A stretch of DNA of 64,000 nucleotides from Candidatus Desulfarcum epimagneticum (GTDB lineage Bacteria > Desulfobacterota > Desulfobacteria > Desulfobacterales > CR-1), in assembly GCA_900659855.1 (NCBI GenBank), contig CAACVI010000049.1:89564-153563 (forward strand), read 5' to 3'. The notes beneath the pieces are model-generated. The model had not been told where the DNA came from and ran no database searches. It was given only the letters and a program-made list of their open reading frames with translations. Every line of letters starts with the position of its first letter. The first letter of the stretch is position 1. This document shows positions 42,501 through 51,766 of the stretch, one piece after another. The position numbers were made by a program, and so were the translations under genes.

Positions 42501-42737
42501 TCATCCACAGTCCCCGCCCGGCCTCTCTCTCCCCTCGCGGATGATATTTACTATTTCCTGTGTCGTGATGTCCGCCTGAATGGATGGCACATCCAAAGGG
42601 GAAGACGACATTTTTTCCGGGATCAACGCGAAAGTCCGCCCGTCTTTTCTTCGAATGAGAACTTTTCCCCGGCTTTCAGCTTCTTCGAGAACCATCGCGA
42701 ATTTCTGCCGGGCTTCTGAATATGTGTAAACCTGCAT
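42501..42737 (-). CDS. Phd/YefM-like antitoxin
   Basis: MQVYTYSEARQKFAMVLEEA matches the Phd/YefM N-terminus, followed by VLIRRKDGRTFALIPE and an acidic tail ending GGDCG. 78 residues from this start; an ATG eight codons upstream overlaps the PIN fragment. Its toxin partner upstream is truncated, so it may be an orphan antitoxin. Confidence 0.75.
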   Translation of the reverse strand: MQVYTYSEARQKFAMVLEEAESRGKVLIRRKDGRTFALIPEKMSSSPLDVPSIQADITTQEIVNIIREGRERPGGDCG

Positions 42738-42738
42738 T

Positions 42739-42987
42739 TCAGACCTCCATGGTTTCGACATTAAAAAGCAGGGCCGTTCTTTTCAGTTTTTGATCCAAAG
42801 TCAACAGCGGGGATTTATGCCTGACGGCGCAATCCAGAAAATAAGCGTCGTATGCGTAAATGCCGGCCTGCCTGGATATTTCCAGAGCATTGTCGAAGTC
42901 CGGTTTAACGACCCGAAGAGGAATGCTTTTAAAAATCGCAAAACCTTTCCGGGCCTCTTCAAGGGTCAACCTGTTTCGTTTAAACAT
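42739..42987 (-). pseudogene. PIN-domain toxin, N-terminally truncated
   Basis: The 82 residues cover only the second half of a PIN toxin: NRLTLEEARKGFAIFKSIPL, GIYAYDAYFLDCAVRHKSPL and LTLDQKLKRTA. The first catalytic Asp and roughly 50 N-terminal residues are missing. The break lies next to the GGGGACAGGCCAATAATGC motif at 43001. It ends one base before the antitoxin start, so it was a toxin-first pair. Confidence 0.7.
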
Positions 42988-43000
42988 GGCTGAAAAGGGA

Positions 43001-43086
43001 CAAAAAGGGGACAGGCCAATAATGCTTTTTGGAAGTTGTAAATCCTTTGGAATAAAAAGTTTTATTCGCCTGTCCCTATTTTTTCT
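43001..43086. repeat. REP-like motif plus 61-bp copy of vapC 3' end
   Basis: CAAAAAGGGGACAGGCCAAT AATGC at 43001-43025 is joined directly to an exact copy (43026-43086) of 35617-35677, including the last ten codons of vapC. The region from 43087 to 43401 has a short Lys/Glu-rich remnant on the minus strand near 43085-43160 and otherwise no gene. Confidence 0.85.
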
Positions 43087-43401
43087 TCGTCCAGCTGTTT
43101 TTTCGTCTTTTCGACGATGCGTTCAATACTGATTTTTTCAGCTTCATTCTTTTCCCCGGTGACGGTTCATAACGAATGAAGCCATTATAACACAGGTTTT
43201 TAAAACGGATTTTTTCGCTTCACAGCGCCCTGTGCCGCGTTTATTTCTTTCCTGTGCGGGACTGCTTTAAAGCGCGATGAAAACCGATCAATGGGCGTTA
43301 TAACCTTCTCGCAAATCTTAGACCCGAAACAAATTTTTTGCCAAAAACCCTGTCAAGTAAAAAATTCAGAAAATCGCCTTTTTTTTGCTGAATAGTTACT
43401 T

Positions 43402-43686
43402 TTAGTCTTCCGTTTTGTTCTCGGATTTTAAGATTTCCACTTCTTTTTTCAGCTCGTCGATTTCCTGCTGATATTTTTCCGGGCTGTCCCCGGCGTTTGA
43501 ATCGTCGGCGTCGTTTTTCCAGGAATCTTTCAGCTCGTCAAACCCAATGTAGATCGCCAGCGCCCCGCCCATCATCAGCATGACCGGCGCCGCGCCTTTC
43601 AGAAGAGTCACAAACGCCCCGAACCAGACCGAAATTCCGATGATGCCCAGAGCCGCCGCCGCCACTCCGCCAATTAAAACTTTCAT
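43402..43686 (-). CDS. Small membrane protein with C-terminal coiled coil, unknown
   Basis: From MKVLIGGVAA the 94 residues have two hydrophobic helices (about 4-22 and 33-48: APVMLMMGGALAIYIGF) and a charged tail YQQEIDELKKEVEILKSE that looks like a short coiled coil. GGGGAGGA precedes the ATG. No family recognised. It is flanked by a repeat, with codon use like the core genes. Confidence 0.6.
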   Translation of the reverse strand: MKVLIGGVAAAALGIIGISVWFGAFVTLLKGAAPVMLMMGGALAIYIGFDELKDSWKNDADDSNAGDSPEKYQQEIDELKKEVEILKSENKTED

Positions 43687-43720
43687 AGACTGTGTCCTCC
43701 CCGGCAAAATTGCCTTTTTC

Positions 43721-43872
43721 TGACGACATCGTAAAAATCCGATCTACCGTGTTATAGCGTTTTTTTGTTCGTTCGACATACCATATTGTATGGCCTCTCT
43801 CTCAAAAAAACCGCTATGCCTTGTGGATCGAATTTTTATGATGTCGTCTAAATGATCTTTTACGGGTTTATC
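43721..43872. repeat. Dispersed palindromic element, variant-centre copy, reverse
   Basis: GACGACATCGTAAAAATCCG start, variant centre GACATACCATATTGTATGGC with CTCTCTCTCAAAAAAACCGC, GGGTTTATC end. Same variant as at 33648-33798, in opposite orientation. It is followed by about 230 bases with no gene before plsB. Confidence 0.85.
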
Positions 43873-44105
43873 TTTTTTTAAAAAACAAACAATGAAATGA
43901 TGAAGTCGTTAAAGTGAAAAGTTACCATATTCAATCCCCTGGCGCAAGTCAATTATGGGCCGTTTTAAAAAAATCGCGACGCCCGGCGTCCGGCTGCGGG
44001 AGGCGCCGTTCTTTCCCTATGTTGACAAGCATTTCGCCGTGGTATATGATGCGAAACCGGGCCGAAATTTCAGGCCCTGCGCCAACCATTCGCGGACGAT
44101 ATATC

Positions 44106-46745
44106 ATGAAAAAAAAAGAAAAAAAGAAAAACCGGCCGACCAGGACAGGCCGGGTCAGGATTCTTCTGAACAAAATGTTGAACGGCACCCACCGACACTA
44201 CAGCTGTTTTCTGCCCGGCGATGTCAAGTCCTTTTCCGCCGCGGCCCTGAAGTCGTTTTTTTCCGGGATCACGGTTTCCGAAAGCCAGAAATCGGCGCTC
44301 CGGGGCATGCCCCCGGACGCCGTGGTGGTGTATGTGACCAAGGATAAAAACAATCTGGAATACCTGTTTTCCCATTTCCGCTACCAGACCGAAGGCATCG
44401 CTTTTCCCGAGATCGGGCTGGACTACAAAATTTTCCTGTGGCAGCCCGTGTCCCGGATTTTTAAAATGGCGCTGGCCGGCCTGGCCTATATGAAGGCCAT
44501 GAGGTCCATGCCCGATCCCTACAAAACCGGCTATGTCAAAGACGCGCTTTTAGGCGGACGGGCGGGAATGCTGTCTTTGATCGAAAAAAAGGGGTTTCGC
44601 CGAAGGTTTGTCAAAAAGCGCGTGGATCCGGTTCAGTATCTTCTGGAAATCCAGCGGGACACGGGCCGCCCCATTTTCCTGGTTCCCCAGCTCATGTTTT
44701 TCAGCAAGATGGCCCCCCACGACACCCCAAAACTCCTGGACATCCTTTTGGGGACCGAGGAAAAACCCGGCCGGATTAAAAAGATGGTCGCCATCTTTAA
44801 GAATCCGGGAAAAATTTTCGTGGAAATGTCCGACCCGGTGAGTCTGAAGAAATTCATCGCCCGTCGCCGGGACCAAAGCCCCCAGTCCCAGGCCATCGCG
44901 CTTCGCCAGGAGCTTCTGGACATATTGAACCACCACCGGCAGACCATCACCGGCCCGGTGATCAAATCCAGGGCCGAGCTGAAGGAAATCGTGCTGACCA
45001 GCCCCGACCTGCGAAAATTCATGGCCAGCCATTCCGAGACCTACGATCTGTCCGTAAGCGAGATACTGGGAAAAGCCGACGGGCATCTGGATGAAATCGC
45101 GGCCAATTACAAACCCGCCACCGTCAAGCTGGGCAATATCGGGGTCAAATGGATATTCGACGCCATGTTCGAGGGAATCTCGCTGAACCGGGAAACGCTG
45201 GAGCGGGTGAAAAAGATGTCCCTCAAAGGCCCCCTGGTGGTGATTCCGTGCCACAAAAGCCATATCGACTACCTGGTCATGTCCTATATCCTGTATTCCC
45301 AGAACATGCCCTGCCCCCACATCGCCGCGGGCGTCAACCTGTCCTTCTGGCCCCTGGGGCCCTTTTTCAGAAGCGGGGGGGCGTTTTTCCTGCGGCGCAC
45401 CTTCAAGGGGGACACCCTTTACTCCAAAGTGTTCGCCCAGTACATCCACACGCTTTTGGCCGAGGGCTTTCCCATCGAATTTTTCATCGAGGGGGGCCGG
45501 AGCCGGACCGGCAAGCTTTTGGGCCCCAAGCTGGGATTTTTGTCCATTCTGCTGGACGCCTACAGAAACGGGGCGTGTCCCGATCTGATATTCGCCCCGG
45601 TTTTTGTGGGCTATGACCGGGTTCTGGAGGAAAAGGCCTATGTCCGGGAAATCGAAGGGGAGGAAAAAGAGAGCGAAAACCTTTCCCAGGTCATCAAGGC
45701 CAGGAAATTTTTGAAAAAAAAATACGGGCGCATCTACATCAAATTTCACGAGCCCATCTCTCTCAATAAATTTCTGGCCCAAAAGGGCCTTTCCTTAAAA
45801 AAGATGGGGCCCGGGGCGTTCCAGTCCTTCTGCGTGGATTTCGGTCATCGGGTCATCACCGCCATTGACCGCGTGGCGGTGGTCACGCCCCACGCGGTTG
45901 TGGCGGCGGCGCTTTTGAACTGCGAAAAAAAACGCTTCTCCGCCGAGCGCCTCCAAAACCATATCGACACATACATGAGCTACCTTATGGCCCGGAGCGT
46001 GAATTTGAGCGACACCCTGCTCATGAGCCCCCGCCATGCCGCGGCAAGGGCGGTGGACGAATACGCGGACCGGAAATTCATCGACCGCCACATCCCGGAC
46101 GGCGACGGCAAGGACGGGGAGCCCGGACAGGCCCGGTTCGCGGTCAACCCCGGCAAAAGGGGGATTCTGGATTACTACAAGAACAATTGCGTGTCCTGTT
46201 TTATCCCGGCGGCTTACACGGCCCTGGCCATTTTGCAGAAGGATTCCTTCCAATTTTCCACAGACGGCATGGCCGGGCAGTGGGATTTCCTGCAAAATCT
46301 TTTCCAGAGAGAGTTTTTCCTGGAGCAGGACCGCTCCTCGAAAAGTTTCATGGGGGCCAACCTGAAGATATTTGTGGAGGAGGGCATTTTGTCGCCCCAA
46401 GCCTCCAGGCCCGACTCCTACCAGATCACCTCCAAGGGCTTCAGAAAGCTTCGGCTGTTCGCGGGCTTTGTCATGACCTATTTTGAGTCCTACCTGATCG
46501 TCCTGCGCTATCTGGCCAAGGCCCCGGACAAACAGATGAAAACCCGGGACGCCTTGAAAAAAATCACGGCGGTGGGAAACCGCATGTATAAAACCGATCA
46601 GATCGAACGGCCCGAGGCCCTTTCGGAGATCAACTGTAAAAACGCCCTGGCTTTTTTCGCCTCCCGGGGAATCGAGAGCGAAAAAGACGCTGACAAAATT
46701 CCGTTTTACGAAACCCGAATCAAACGATACATCAATCTGCTTTGA
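44106..46745 (+). CDS. plsB: Glycerol-3-phosphate acyltransferase PlsB
   Basis: Membrane-associated first enzyme of phospholipid synthesis. The acyltransferase motif CHKSHIDYL gives His383 and Asp388 (HX4D). Motif II lies in PFFRSGGAFFLRRTF, motif III is EGGRSRTGK at 462-470, and motif IV lies in IFAPVFVGYDRV. I place the start at MKKKEKKKNRPTRTG (879 residues); it lacks a clear ribosome site, and ATG 44175 (MLNGTHRHYS) is an alternative. The E. coli enzyme has about 807 residues. Three bases separate it from the next gene. Confidence 0.88.
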   Translation: MKKKEKKKNRPTRTGRVRILLNKMLNGTHRHYSCFLPGDVKSFSAAALKSFFSGITVSESQKSALRGMPPDAVVVYVTKDKNNLEYLFSHFRYQTEGIAFPEIGLDYKIFLWQPVSRIFKMALAGLAYMKAMRSMPDPYKTGYVKDALLGGRAGMLSLIEKKGFRRRFVKKRVDPVQYLLEIQRDTGRPIFLVPQLMFFSKMAPHDTPKLLDILLGTEEKPGRIKKMVAIFKNPGKIFVEMSDPVSLKKFIARRRDQSPQSQAIALRQELLDILNHHRQTITGPVIKSRAELKEIVLTSPDLRKFMASHSETYDLSVSEILGKADGHLDEIAANYKPATVKLGNIGVKWIFDAMFEGISLNRETLERVKKMSLKGPLVVIPCHKSHIDYLVMSYILYSQNMPCPHIAAGVNLSFWPLGPFFRSGGAFFLRRTFKGDTLYSKVFAQYIHTLLAEGFPIEFFIEGGRSRTGKLLGPKLGFLSILLDAYRNGACPDLIFAPVFVGYDRVLEEKAYVREIEGEEKESENLSQVIKARKFLKKKYGRIYIKFHEPISLNKFLAQKGLSLKKMGPGAFQSFCVDFGHRVITAIDRVAVVTPHAVVAAALLNCEKKRFSAERLQNHIDTYMSYLMARSVNLSDTLLMSPRHAAARAVDEYADRKFIDRHIPDGDGKDGEPGQARFAVNPGKRGILDYYKNNCVSCFIPAAYTALAILQKDSFQFSTDGMAGQWDFLQNLFQREFFLEQDRSSKSFMGANLKIFVEEGILSPQASRPDSYQITSKGFRKLRLFAGFVMTYFESYLIVLRYLAKAPDKQMKTRDALKKITAVGNRMYKTDQIERPEALSEINCKNALAFFASRGIESEKDADKIPFYETRIKRYINLL

Positions 46746-46747
46746 AG

Positions 46748-48439
46748 ATGAACGCCCTGATACTGGCCGCCGGTTTCGGCTCCCGGCTCCTTCCGTACAC
46801 CCGGGCCATTCCCAAACCCCTGTTTCCCCTGGGGGGGAGAACGGTGATGGACCGGATCATCGAGGCCCTGGAACAGGCCGGCTGTGAGCGGATTGTGATC
46901 AACACCCACCATCTCCATGACCGGATCGAGGCCCATCTGGCGAAAAAAACCTTTCGCGCCGCCGTGTCCACCCTTCATGAGCCGGTGATCGAGGGAACCG
47001 GCGGCGCCATTCGAAACGCGGCGGCCTTTCTGGGGGACGGGCCGTTTCTGGCCGTCAACGCCGACATTGTCACGGACCTGGATTTCGCCCGGCTGTTTGA
47101 TTTTCACACGGCCCATTCCCATCCCGTCACCCTGGCTCTCCATGACCGCCCCGGCTTTGACCCCGAGTTTTACCGGGTGGAGACGGACGAAGACCGTTTC
47201 ATCCGCCGCTTTGACCGGCCGGGCCAAAAAGGCGCCCTGGCCTTTTCCGGCGTCCAGGCGCTGGATCCGGAGATCGCCTCCTTTATCCCGGAAAAGGGTT
47301 TCTCCCACAGCATTGACATCTATGAAAAGATGATTGAAAAAGGCGTGGGGATCAAGGCGTTTGTGGCCCGGGACATGCGCTGGAACGACATCGGGACGCC
47401 TGAGCGCTACCGGGAGGAGGCCTTTTTTCATCTGGCGCCCGAAGCCTTCAGGCGGGCGGGCTTTCCCGGCGCCCCAAACGGTCTCAAAACCCTTCCCCTG
47501 GCCGGGGACGGCTCGGACCGGGTCTGGACCCGGACGATTTGGGGAGAAAAAACCATCATCGCGGCCGACCACGGCATCCAGCCCGCCATGGACCCGGGCA
47601 AAACCCGGGAGATCGACTCCTTTGTCCGCATCGGCCGCCACCTGCGCGCGAAAAACACGCCGGTCCCGGAAATTTATCTCCACGATCCTTTTTCGGGCCT
47701 GGCCTTCATGGAGGATTTGGGCGACACGCGCCTGGAATCCCATGTCAGGGCCATGACGGACCCGGGAGAAATCGCGTCATGCTACCAAAAAATCATCGAG
47801 CTTCTGGTCCGGATGTCCGTGGAGGGGGCCGACGGTTTTAAGCCCTCGCTCACCTGGCAGACCCCGGCCTACGACCGGGAGGTGATCCTGGAAAAGGAAT
47901 GCCGGTATTTTTTAGACGCCTTTTTAAACCCGCGCCTGGGAAAAAAAACGCCGTTCTCCTTTTTTGAAAACGAGTTCGAGGCCCTGGCCGAAAACGCCCT
48001 GAAGTTCGCCGTGAACGGGTTCATGCACCGGGATTTTCAATCCCGAAACATCATGGTGAAAGACGGCCGGTTTTACTTCATCGATTTCCAGGGGGGCCGC
48101 CTGGGTCCCATCCAGTATGACCTGGCCTCCCTTCTGATCGACCCCTATGTCGGGCTTTCACCCGACATCCGGGACCTTCTTTTGACCCATTGCTTTGACG
48201 CTCTTTCGGCCCGGCGCCCGGTGGACCGCGCGGCGTTTTTTTCAGGCTGCCATTACTGCGCCCTGGCCCGAAATCTCCAGATGCTCGGGGCCTTCGCCCA
48301 TCTTTCCGGGGTCAAAGGCAAAACCGGTTTCGCCCGGCATATTCCCCGGGCGCTTCAAACCCTTAAAAAGAGCCTGGACCGGTTCAAAGACGCTGAATTT
48401 CCCCGGCTCAAAGCGGCGGTGGGGGAAGTGGCCCTTTAA
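46748..48439 (+). CDS. Fused MurNAc-1-P uridylyltransferase (MurU-like) and sugar kinase (AmgK-like)
   Basis: Residues 1-235 are a nucleotidyltransferase: LILAAGFGSRLLPYT, IPKPLFPLGG, EGTGGAIRNA and AVNADIVTD. Residues about 240-563 are an aminoglycoside-phosphotransferase-like kinase with His427-Asp429-Asn434 in HRDFQSRNIMV and Asp446 in IDFQGGR. Adjacent genes AmgK and MurU of the pseudomonad muropeptide-recycling bypass do the same two steps (MurNAc or GlcNAc to 1-phosphate, then UDP-sugar). Here they would be one protein. The substrate is inferred. ATG 46748 is two bases after the plsB stop. Confidence 0.75.
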   Translation: MNALILAAGFGSRLLPYTRAIPKPLFPLGGRTVMDRIIEALEQAGCERIVINTHHLHDRIEAHLAKKTFRAAVSTLHEPVIEGTGGAIRNAAAFLGDGPFLAVNADIVTDLDFARLFDFHTAHSHPVTLALHDRPGFDPEFYRVETDEDRFIRRFDRPGQKGALAFSGVQALDPEIASFIPEKGFSHSIDIYEKMIEKGVGIKAFVARDMRWNDIGTPERYREEAFFHLAPEAFRRAGFPGAPNGLKTLPLAGDGSDRVWTRTIWGEKTIIAADHGIQPAMDPGKTREIDSFVRIGRHLRAKNTPVPEIYLHDPFSGLAFMEDLGDTRLESHVRAMTDPGEIASCYQKIIELLVRMSVEGADGFKPSLTWQTPAYDREVILEKECRYFLDAFLNPRLGKKTPFSFFENEFEALAENALKFAVNGFMHRDFQSRNIMVKDGRFYFIDFQGGRLGPIQYDLASLLIDPYVGLSPDIRDLLLTHCFDALSARRPVDRAAFFSGCHYCALARNLQMLGAFAHLSGVKGKTGFARHIPRALQTLKKSLDRFKDAEFPRLKAAVGEVAL

Positions 48440-48475
48440 TTTTTTGTCATTTTCACATGGAAAGGAACACACATT

Positions 48476-49312
48476 ATGCGACCCATTCAAATCATGATCA
48501 GCGGTCTGCCGGGAGACGTGGCGGCCAAGGTGGCGGCCCACGCTCTTTCAGACGAACGCTTTCGCGTCCTGGATGTCTCACTCACCGGGCCTGATATTTC
48601 CGACAAAACATGCCGGGTCGGCGGCGCGGAGTTTCAGCTCGTCGGCCCCAAAGACCGGGAGGGGGCCGTGGCGGCGCTCATGGACCGCGAAGGCGCCTTT
48701 ATGTGTGTGGATTACACCCACCCCTCGGCGGTGAACGACAACGCGGAATTTTACTGCCGCATGGGCCTTCCCTTTATCATGGGAACCACGGGCGGGGACC
48801 GGGGGCTTTTGGAAAAAAAGGTGACGGCCTCTTTGGTCCCGGCGGTCATCGCCCCGAACATGGCCAAACAGATCGTGGGTTTTCAGGCCATGATGGAATA
48901 CGCCGCCGAAACCTTCCCGGGCCTGTTTGAAGGCTATTCCCTTTCCATCCGGGAAAGCCACCAGAACGGAAAAGCCGACACGAGCGGCACCGCCAAATCC
49001 ATGGTGGGATATTTCAACCGGATGGGCGTTGCCTTTTCCGAAGACGAAATCGTCAAAATCAGGGACCCCCATGTCCAGAAAAACGAGCTGAACGTTCCTG
49101 AAGCGCATCTTGCGGGGCACGGCTGGCACACCTACACCCTGGTCTCAAAGGACGGCGCGGCCCGGTTTGAGTTTTCCCACAACATCAACGGGCGGGACAT
49201 TTACGCCCAGGGCACCCTGGACGCCGCGATTTTTCTCCAGCGCATGATCGACAAAGGGGAAAAGGGCCGGGCGTTTTCCATGATCGAGGCGCTCAAAGGC
49301 GCCGGATCATGA
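48476..49312 (+). CDS. dapB: 4-hydroxy-tetrahydrodipicolinate reductase, plant-type DapB
   Basis: Reduces HTPA to tetrahydrodipicolinate in lysine and diaminopimelate synthesis. IMISGLPGDVAAKVA is the nucleotide-binding opening, MGTTGGDRG (about 102-110) is conserved, and ESHQNGKADTSGTAK carries His162 and Lys166 of the catalytic site. The overall form resembles the plant/type-2 DapB clade rather than the E. coli clade. 278 residues. Its stop overlaps the next ATG. Confidence 0.85.
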   Translation: MRPIQIMISGLPGDVAAKVAAHALSDERFRVLDVSLTGPDISDKTCRVGGAEFQLVGPKDREGAVAALMDREGAFMCVDYTHPSAVNDNAEFYCRMGLPFIMGTTGGDRGLLEKKVTASLVPAVIAPNMAKQIVGFQAMMEYAAETFPGLFEGYSLSIRESHQNGKADTSGTAKSMVGYFNRMGVAFSEDEIVKIRDPHVQKNELNVPEAHLAGHGWHTYTLVSKDGAARFEFSHNINGRDIYAQGTLDAAIFLQRMIDKGEKGRAFSMIEALKGAGS

Positions 49313-51087
49313 GGGGGCGATGGAAAATAAAAGGGGCGTGGGCCGCGATCTGCCTGGCCGTTCTCATGGCGGCGTCGCCGGCCCGGTCCGAGCGGATGTT
49401 TCCGCCGGAAGGATGGAAGGACGCGCCCGATCCCGTGGCCTCCCCCTTCGCGGTTCCGGGCGGGGAAATCGCCATATTCGCCGGCCCGTATCCCAAGAGT
49501 CTGAACTATTACCTGGACACCAACGTCTTTTCGGCGGAAATTTTCGGGGCCATGTACGAGACCCTTTTGTCCATGAACAGCCGGACCCTGGAATATGAGC
49601 CGTCCCTGGCCGAAAGATGGTCCATATCCGACGATCAAAAAACCTTCACCTTTTATATCGACCCCAAAGCGAAGTGGAGCGACGGCCGGCCCGTCACGGC
49701 CTTTGATGTGAAATGGACCTGGGAGGCCGTCACCAATCCGGCCCATCTCACCGGCCCCCACAAAATCGACCTGGAGCGTTTCCATTCCCCGGAGATCCTG
49801 GATTCCCGGACCATCCGATTCACGGCCACAGACGTCCACTGGAAAAACCTTTCGGCGGTCGGGAACTTTTACATCATGCCCCGGCATATGTTTAAAGACA
49901 AAGATTTCAATAAGATCAACTTTGAGTTTCCAACGGTGTCCGGGCGCTATCGCCTGGCAAAAATAGACGAGGGGCGTTTTTTGAACATGGAAAGACGCGG
50001 CGACTGGTGGAACGCCGGGGCGCTTCGGTTCAAGGGAATCGGGAATTTCAAAACCCTGAAGTTCCGGTTTTACGCGGAGCGGGAAAACGCCTTTGACGCC
50101 TTTAAAAAAGGGCTCATCGACCTTTTTCCCGTCTATACGTCCCGGATATGGATCCAGGATGTCAAAGGAGAGAAGTTTGAGAAAAACTGGATCGTGAAGC
50201 AAAGCGTCCACAACCACAACCCGGTGGGGTTCCAGGGGTTCGCCATGAACATGAGGCGGCCGCCCTTTGACGATGTGAGGGTCCGAAAGGCCATGGCCCA
50301 TCTTCTTAACCGCCGAAAGATGAACGCCACGCTCATGTACGACCAGTATTTTTTGCACCGGTCCTACTTTGAGGATCTGTGGTCCAAAAAACGCCCCTGC
50401 CCCAACCCCGTCATGGAATTCGACCGGGCCAAAGCCGACGCCCTTTTAAAGGAGGCCGGGTGGCGGGCCAGCCCCAAAACCGGGATTTTAGAGAAAAACG
50501 GGGTCCCGTTCTCGTTCAGGTTTTTAACCCGAAGCGCCTTTGTGGACAAATTTCTGGCCATTTACGCCGAAGACCTCAAAAATTCGGGAATCGATCTTGT
50601 GATCGACAAAAAAGACTGGGCCGCCTGGGCCAGGGACATGGACGAGTTCAATTACCAGATGACCTGGGCCGCCTGGAGCTCCGGGATATTCAAAGACCCC
50701 GAGGGCATGTGGCTCTCCGGAGAGGCGGACCGAAAAGGGGGAAACAACATCACCGGGTTTAAAAGCCCGAAGGTGGACGCGCTCATCGACGCCCAGAAAG
50801 GCGTGTTTCATATCGAAAAACGCAATGACATCAACCGCCGGATCGACCAGGAGATTTACCGGGCCCACCCCTACGTTCTGCTCTGGAACATCCGCCACAC
50901 CCGGCTTTTGCACTGGAACAAATTCGGGACCCCGGAGACCGTTTTGTCCAAATACGGGGATGAGCGAAGCGCCTACTGGCTGTGGTGGATGGACGAGGAC
51001 TCCCGGGCAGATTTAAACGACGCCATTGAGAACAAGGCGTTTCTTCCGGACAGGCCTTCGGCGGTTTTTTTCGATGATGTGTTTTGA
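49309..51087 (+). CDS. Family 5 extracellular solute-binding protein
   Basis: A Sec signal peptide (about 1-27, ending ARSE) precedes a DppA/OppA-type fold. Visible blocks are EIFGAMYETLLSMNSRTLEY, PSLAERWSISDDQKTFTFYI, KWSDGRPVTAFDVKWTWEAV and NMRRPPFDDVRVRKAMAHLL. It is expected to bind peptides or similar ligands in the periplasm for an ABC importer. No permease or ATPase genes are adjacent, and it overlaps dapB by ATGA, so it may serve a remote transporter or handle cell-wall peptides. Confidence 0.88.
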   Translation: MRGRWKIKGAWAAICLAVLMAASPARSERMFPPEGWKDAPDPVASPFAVPGGEIAIFAGPYPKSLNYYLDTNVFSAEIFGAMYETLLSMNSRTLEYEPSLAERWSISDDQKTFTFYIDPKAKWSDGRPVTAFDVKWTWEAVTNPAHLTGPHKIDLERFHSPEILDSRTIRFTATDVHWKNLSAVGNFYIMPRHMFKDKDFNKINFEFPTVSGRYRLAKIDEGRFLNMERRGDWWNAGALRFKGIGNFKTLKFRFYAERENAFDAFKKGLIDLFPVYTSRIWIQDVKGEKFEKNWIVKQSVHNHNPVGFQGFAMNMRRPPFDDVRVRKAMAHLLNRRKMNATLMYDQYFLHRSYFEDLWSKKRPCPNPVMEFDRAKADALLKEAGWRASPKTGILEKNGVPFSFRFLTRSAFVDKFLAIYAEDLKNSGIDLVIDKKDWAAWARDMDEFNYQMTWAAWSSGIFKDPEGMWLSGEADRKGGNNITGFKSPKVDALIDAQKGVFHIEKRNDINRRIDQEIYRAHPYVLLWNIRHTRLLHWNKFGTPETVLSKYGDERSAYWLWWMDEDSRADLNDAIENKAFLPDRPSAVFFDDVF

Positions 51088-51163
51088 CGACGCCGCCTGA
51101 CCCATTTTTATGAAATTTGCCATCTTTTAACCGGAAGGGCGCCGCGCGCCCGAGGACATCGCC

Positions 51164-51748
51164 ATGACCCTTTTGATCGCTTTTTGCGCCGGAGCCTATG
51201 TCGCGGGCTCGGTGAATGTGTCTATTGTTTTATTTCAGCTTTTGGGAAAACCAGACCCCAGGAGCCGTTTCAGCCGAAACGCCGGGGCCACCAACGTGCG
51301 CCGTCAGGCCGGGCTTTCCTGGGCCGCTGTGGTCCTTTTCCTGGACATGGCGCGGGCCGCCGCCGTGGCCTGGGCGTCTTTGGCGTTTATCCGCGACCCG
51401 TCGCTGATCCCGTGGATCGGCCTGGCCCTGATCCTGGGAAACCGTTTTCCCTGTTTTCACGGTTTCAAGGGGGGAAAGGGCGTGGCCAACTACCTGGGAT
51501 TCGTCCTGGCGCTGAATCCCGCGGCGGCCCTTTTGTCCGGGGCGGCGTGGGGCATGGCGCACCGGGCCTCTAAAATTCCCTTTGTGGCGTCCTTTGCCAT
51601 GACGCTCATCCTGACCCTGGGCATGATGGCCCGCTTTCAGTGGGACTCCCGGGCCATGGCCGGGACGGCGGCCACGGCGGTTTTGATCTTTTTTTTCCAC
51701 AAACCCAACATCGAGGAGCTGATCCGAAAACGCGGCGTTTTCAAGTGA
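51164..51748 (+). CDS. plsY: Acyl-phosphate glycerol-3-phosphate acyltransferase PlsY
   Basis: Polytopic inner-membrane enzyme with AGSVNVSIVLFQLLGKPDPR, NAGATNVRRQAG and CFHGFKGGKGVAN, the three PlsY motifs that bind glycerol-3-phosphate and acyl-phosphate. 194 residues with about five helices. GSVN is followed by VS rather than the usual FG/IG, a small deviation. PlsB at 44.1 kb makes the same product from acyl-CoA/ACP, so both routes appear present. PlsX is not in the window. Confidence 0.85.
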   Translation: MTLLIAFCAGAYVAGSVNVSIVLFQLLGKPDPRSRFSRNAGATNVRRQAGLSWAAVVLFLDMARAAAVAWASLAFIRDPSLIPWIGLALILGNRFPCFHGFKGGKGVANYLGFVLALNPAAALLSGAAWGMAHRASKIPFVASFAMTLILTLGMMARFQWDSRAMAGTAATAVLIFFFHKPNIEELIRKRGVFK

Positions 51749-51766
51749 GACCGACACGCCCGTAAC

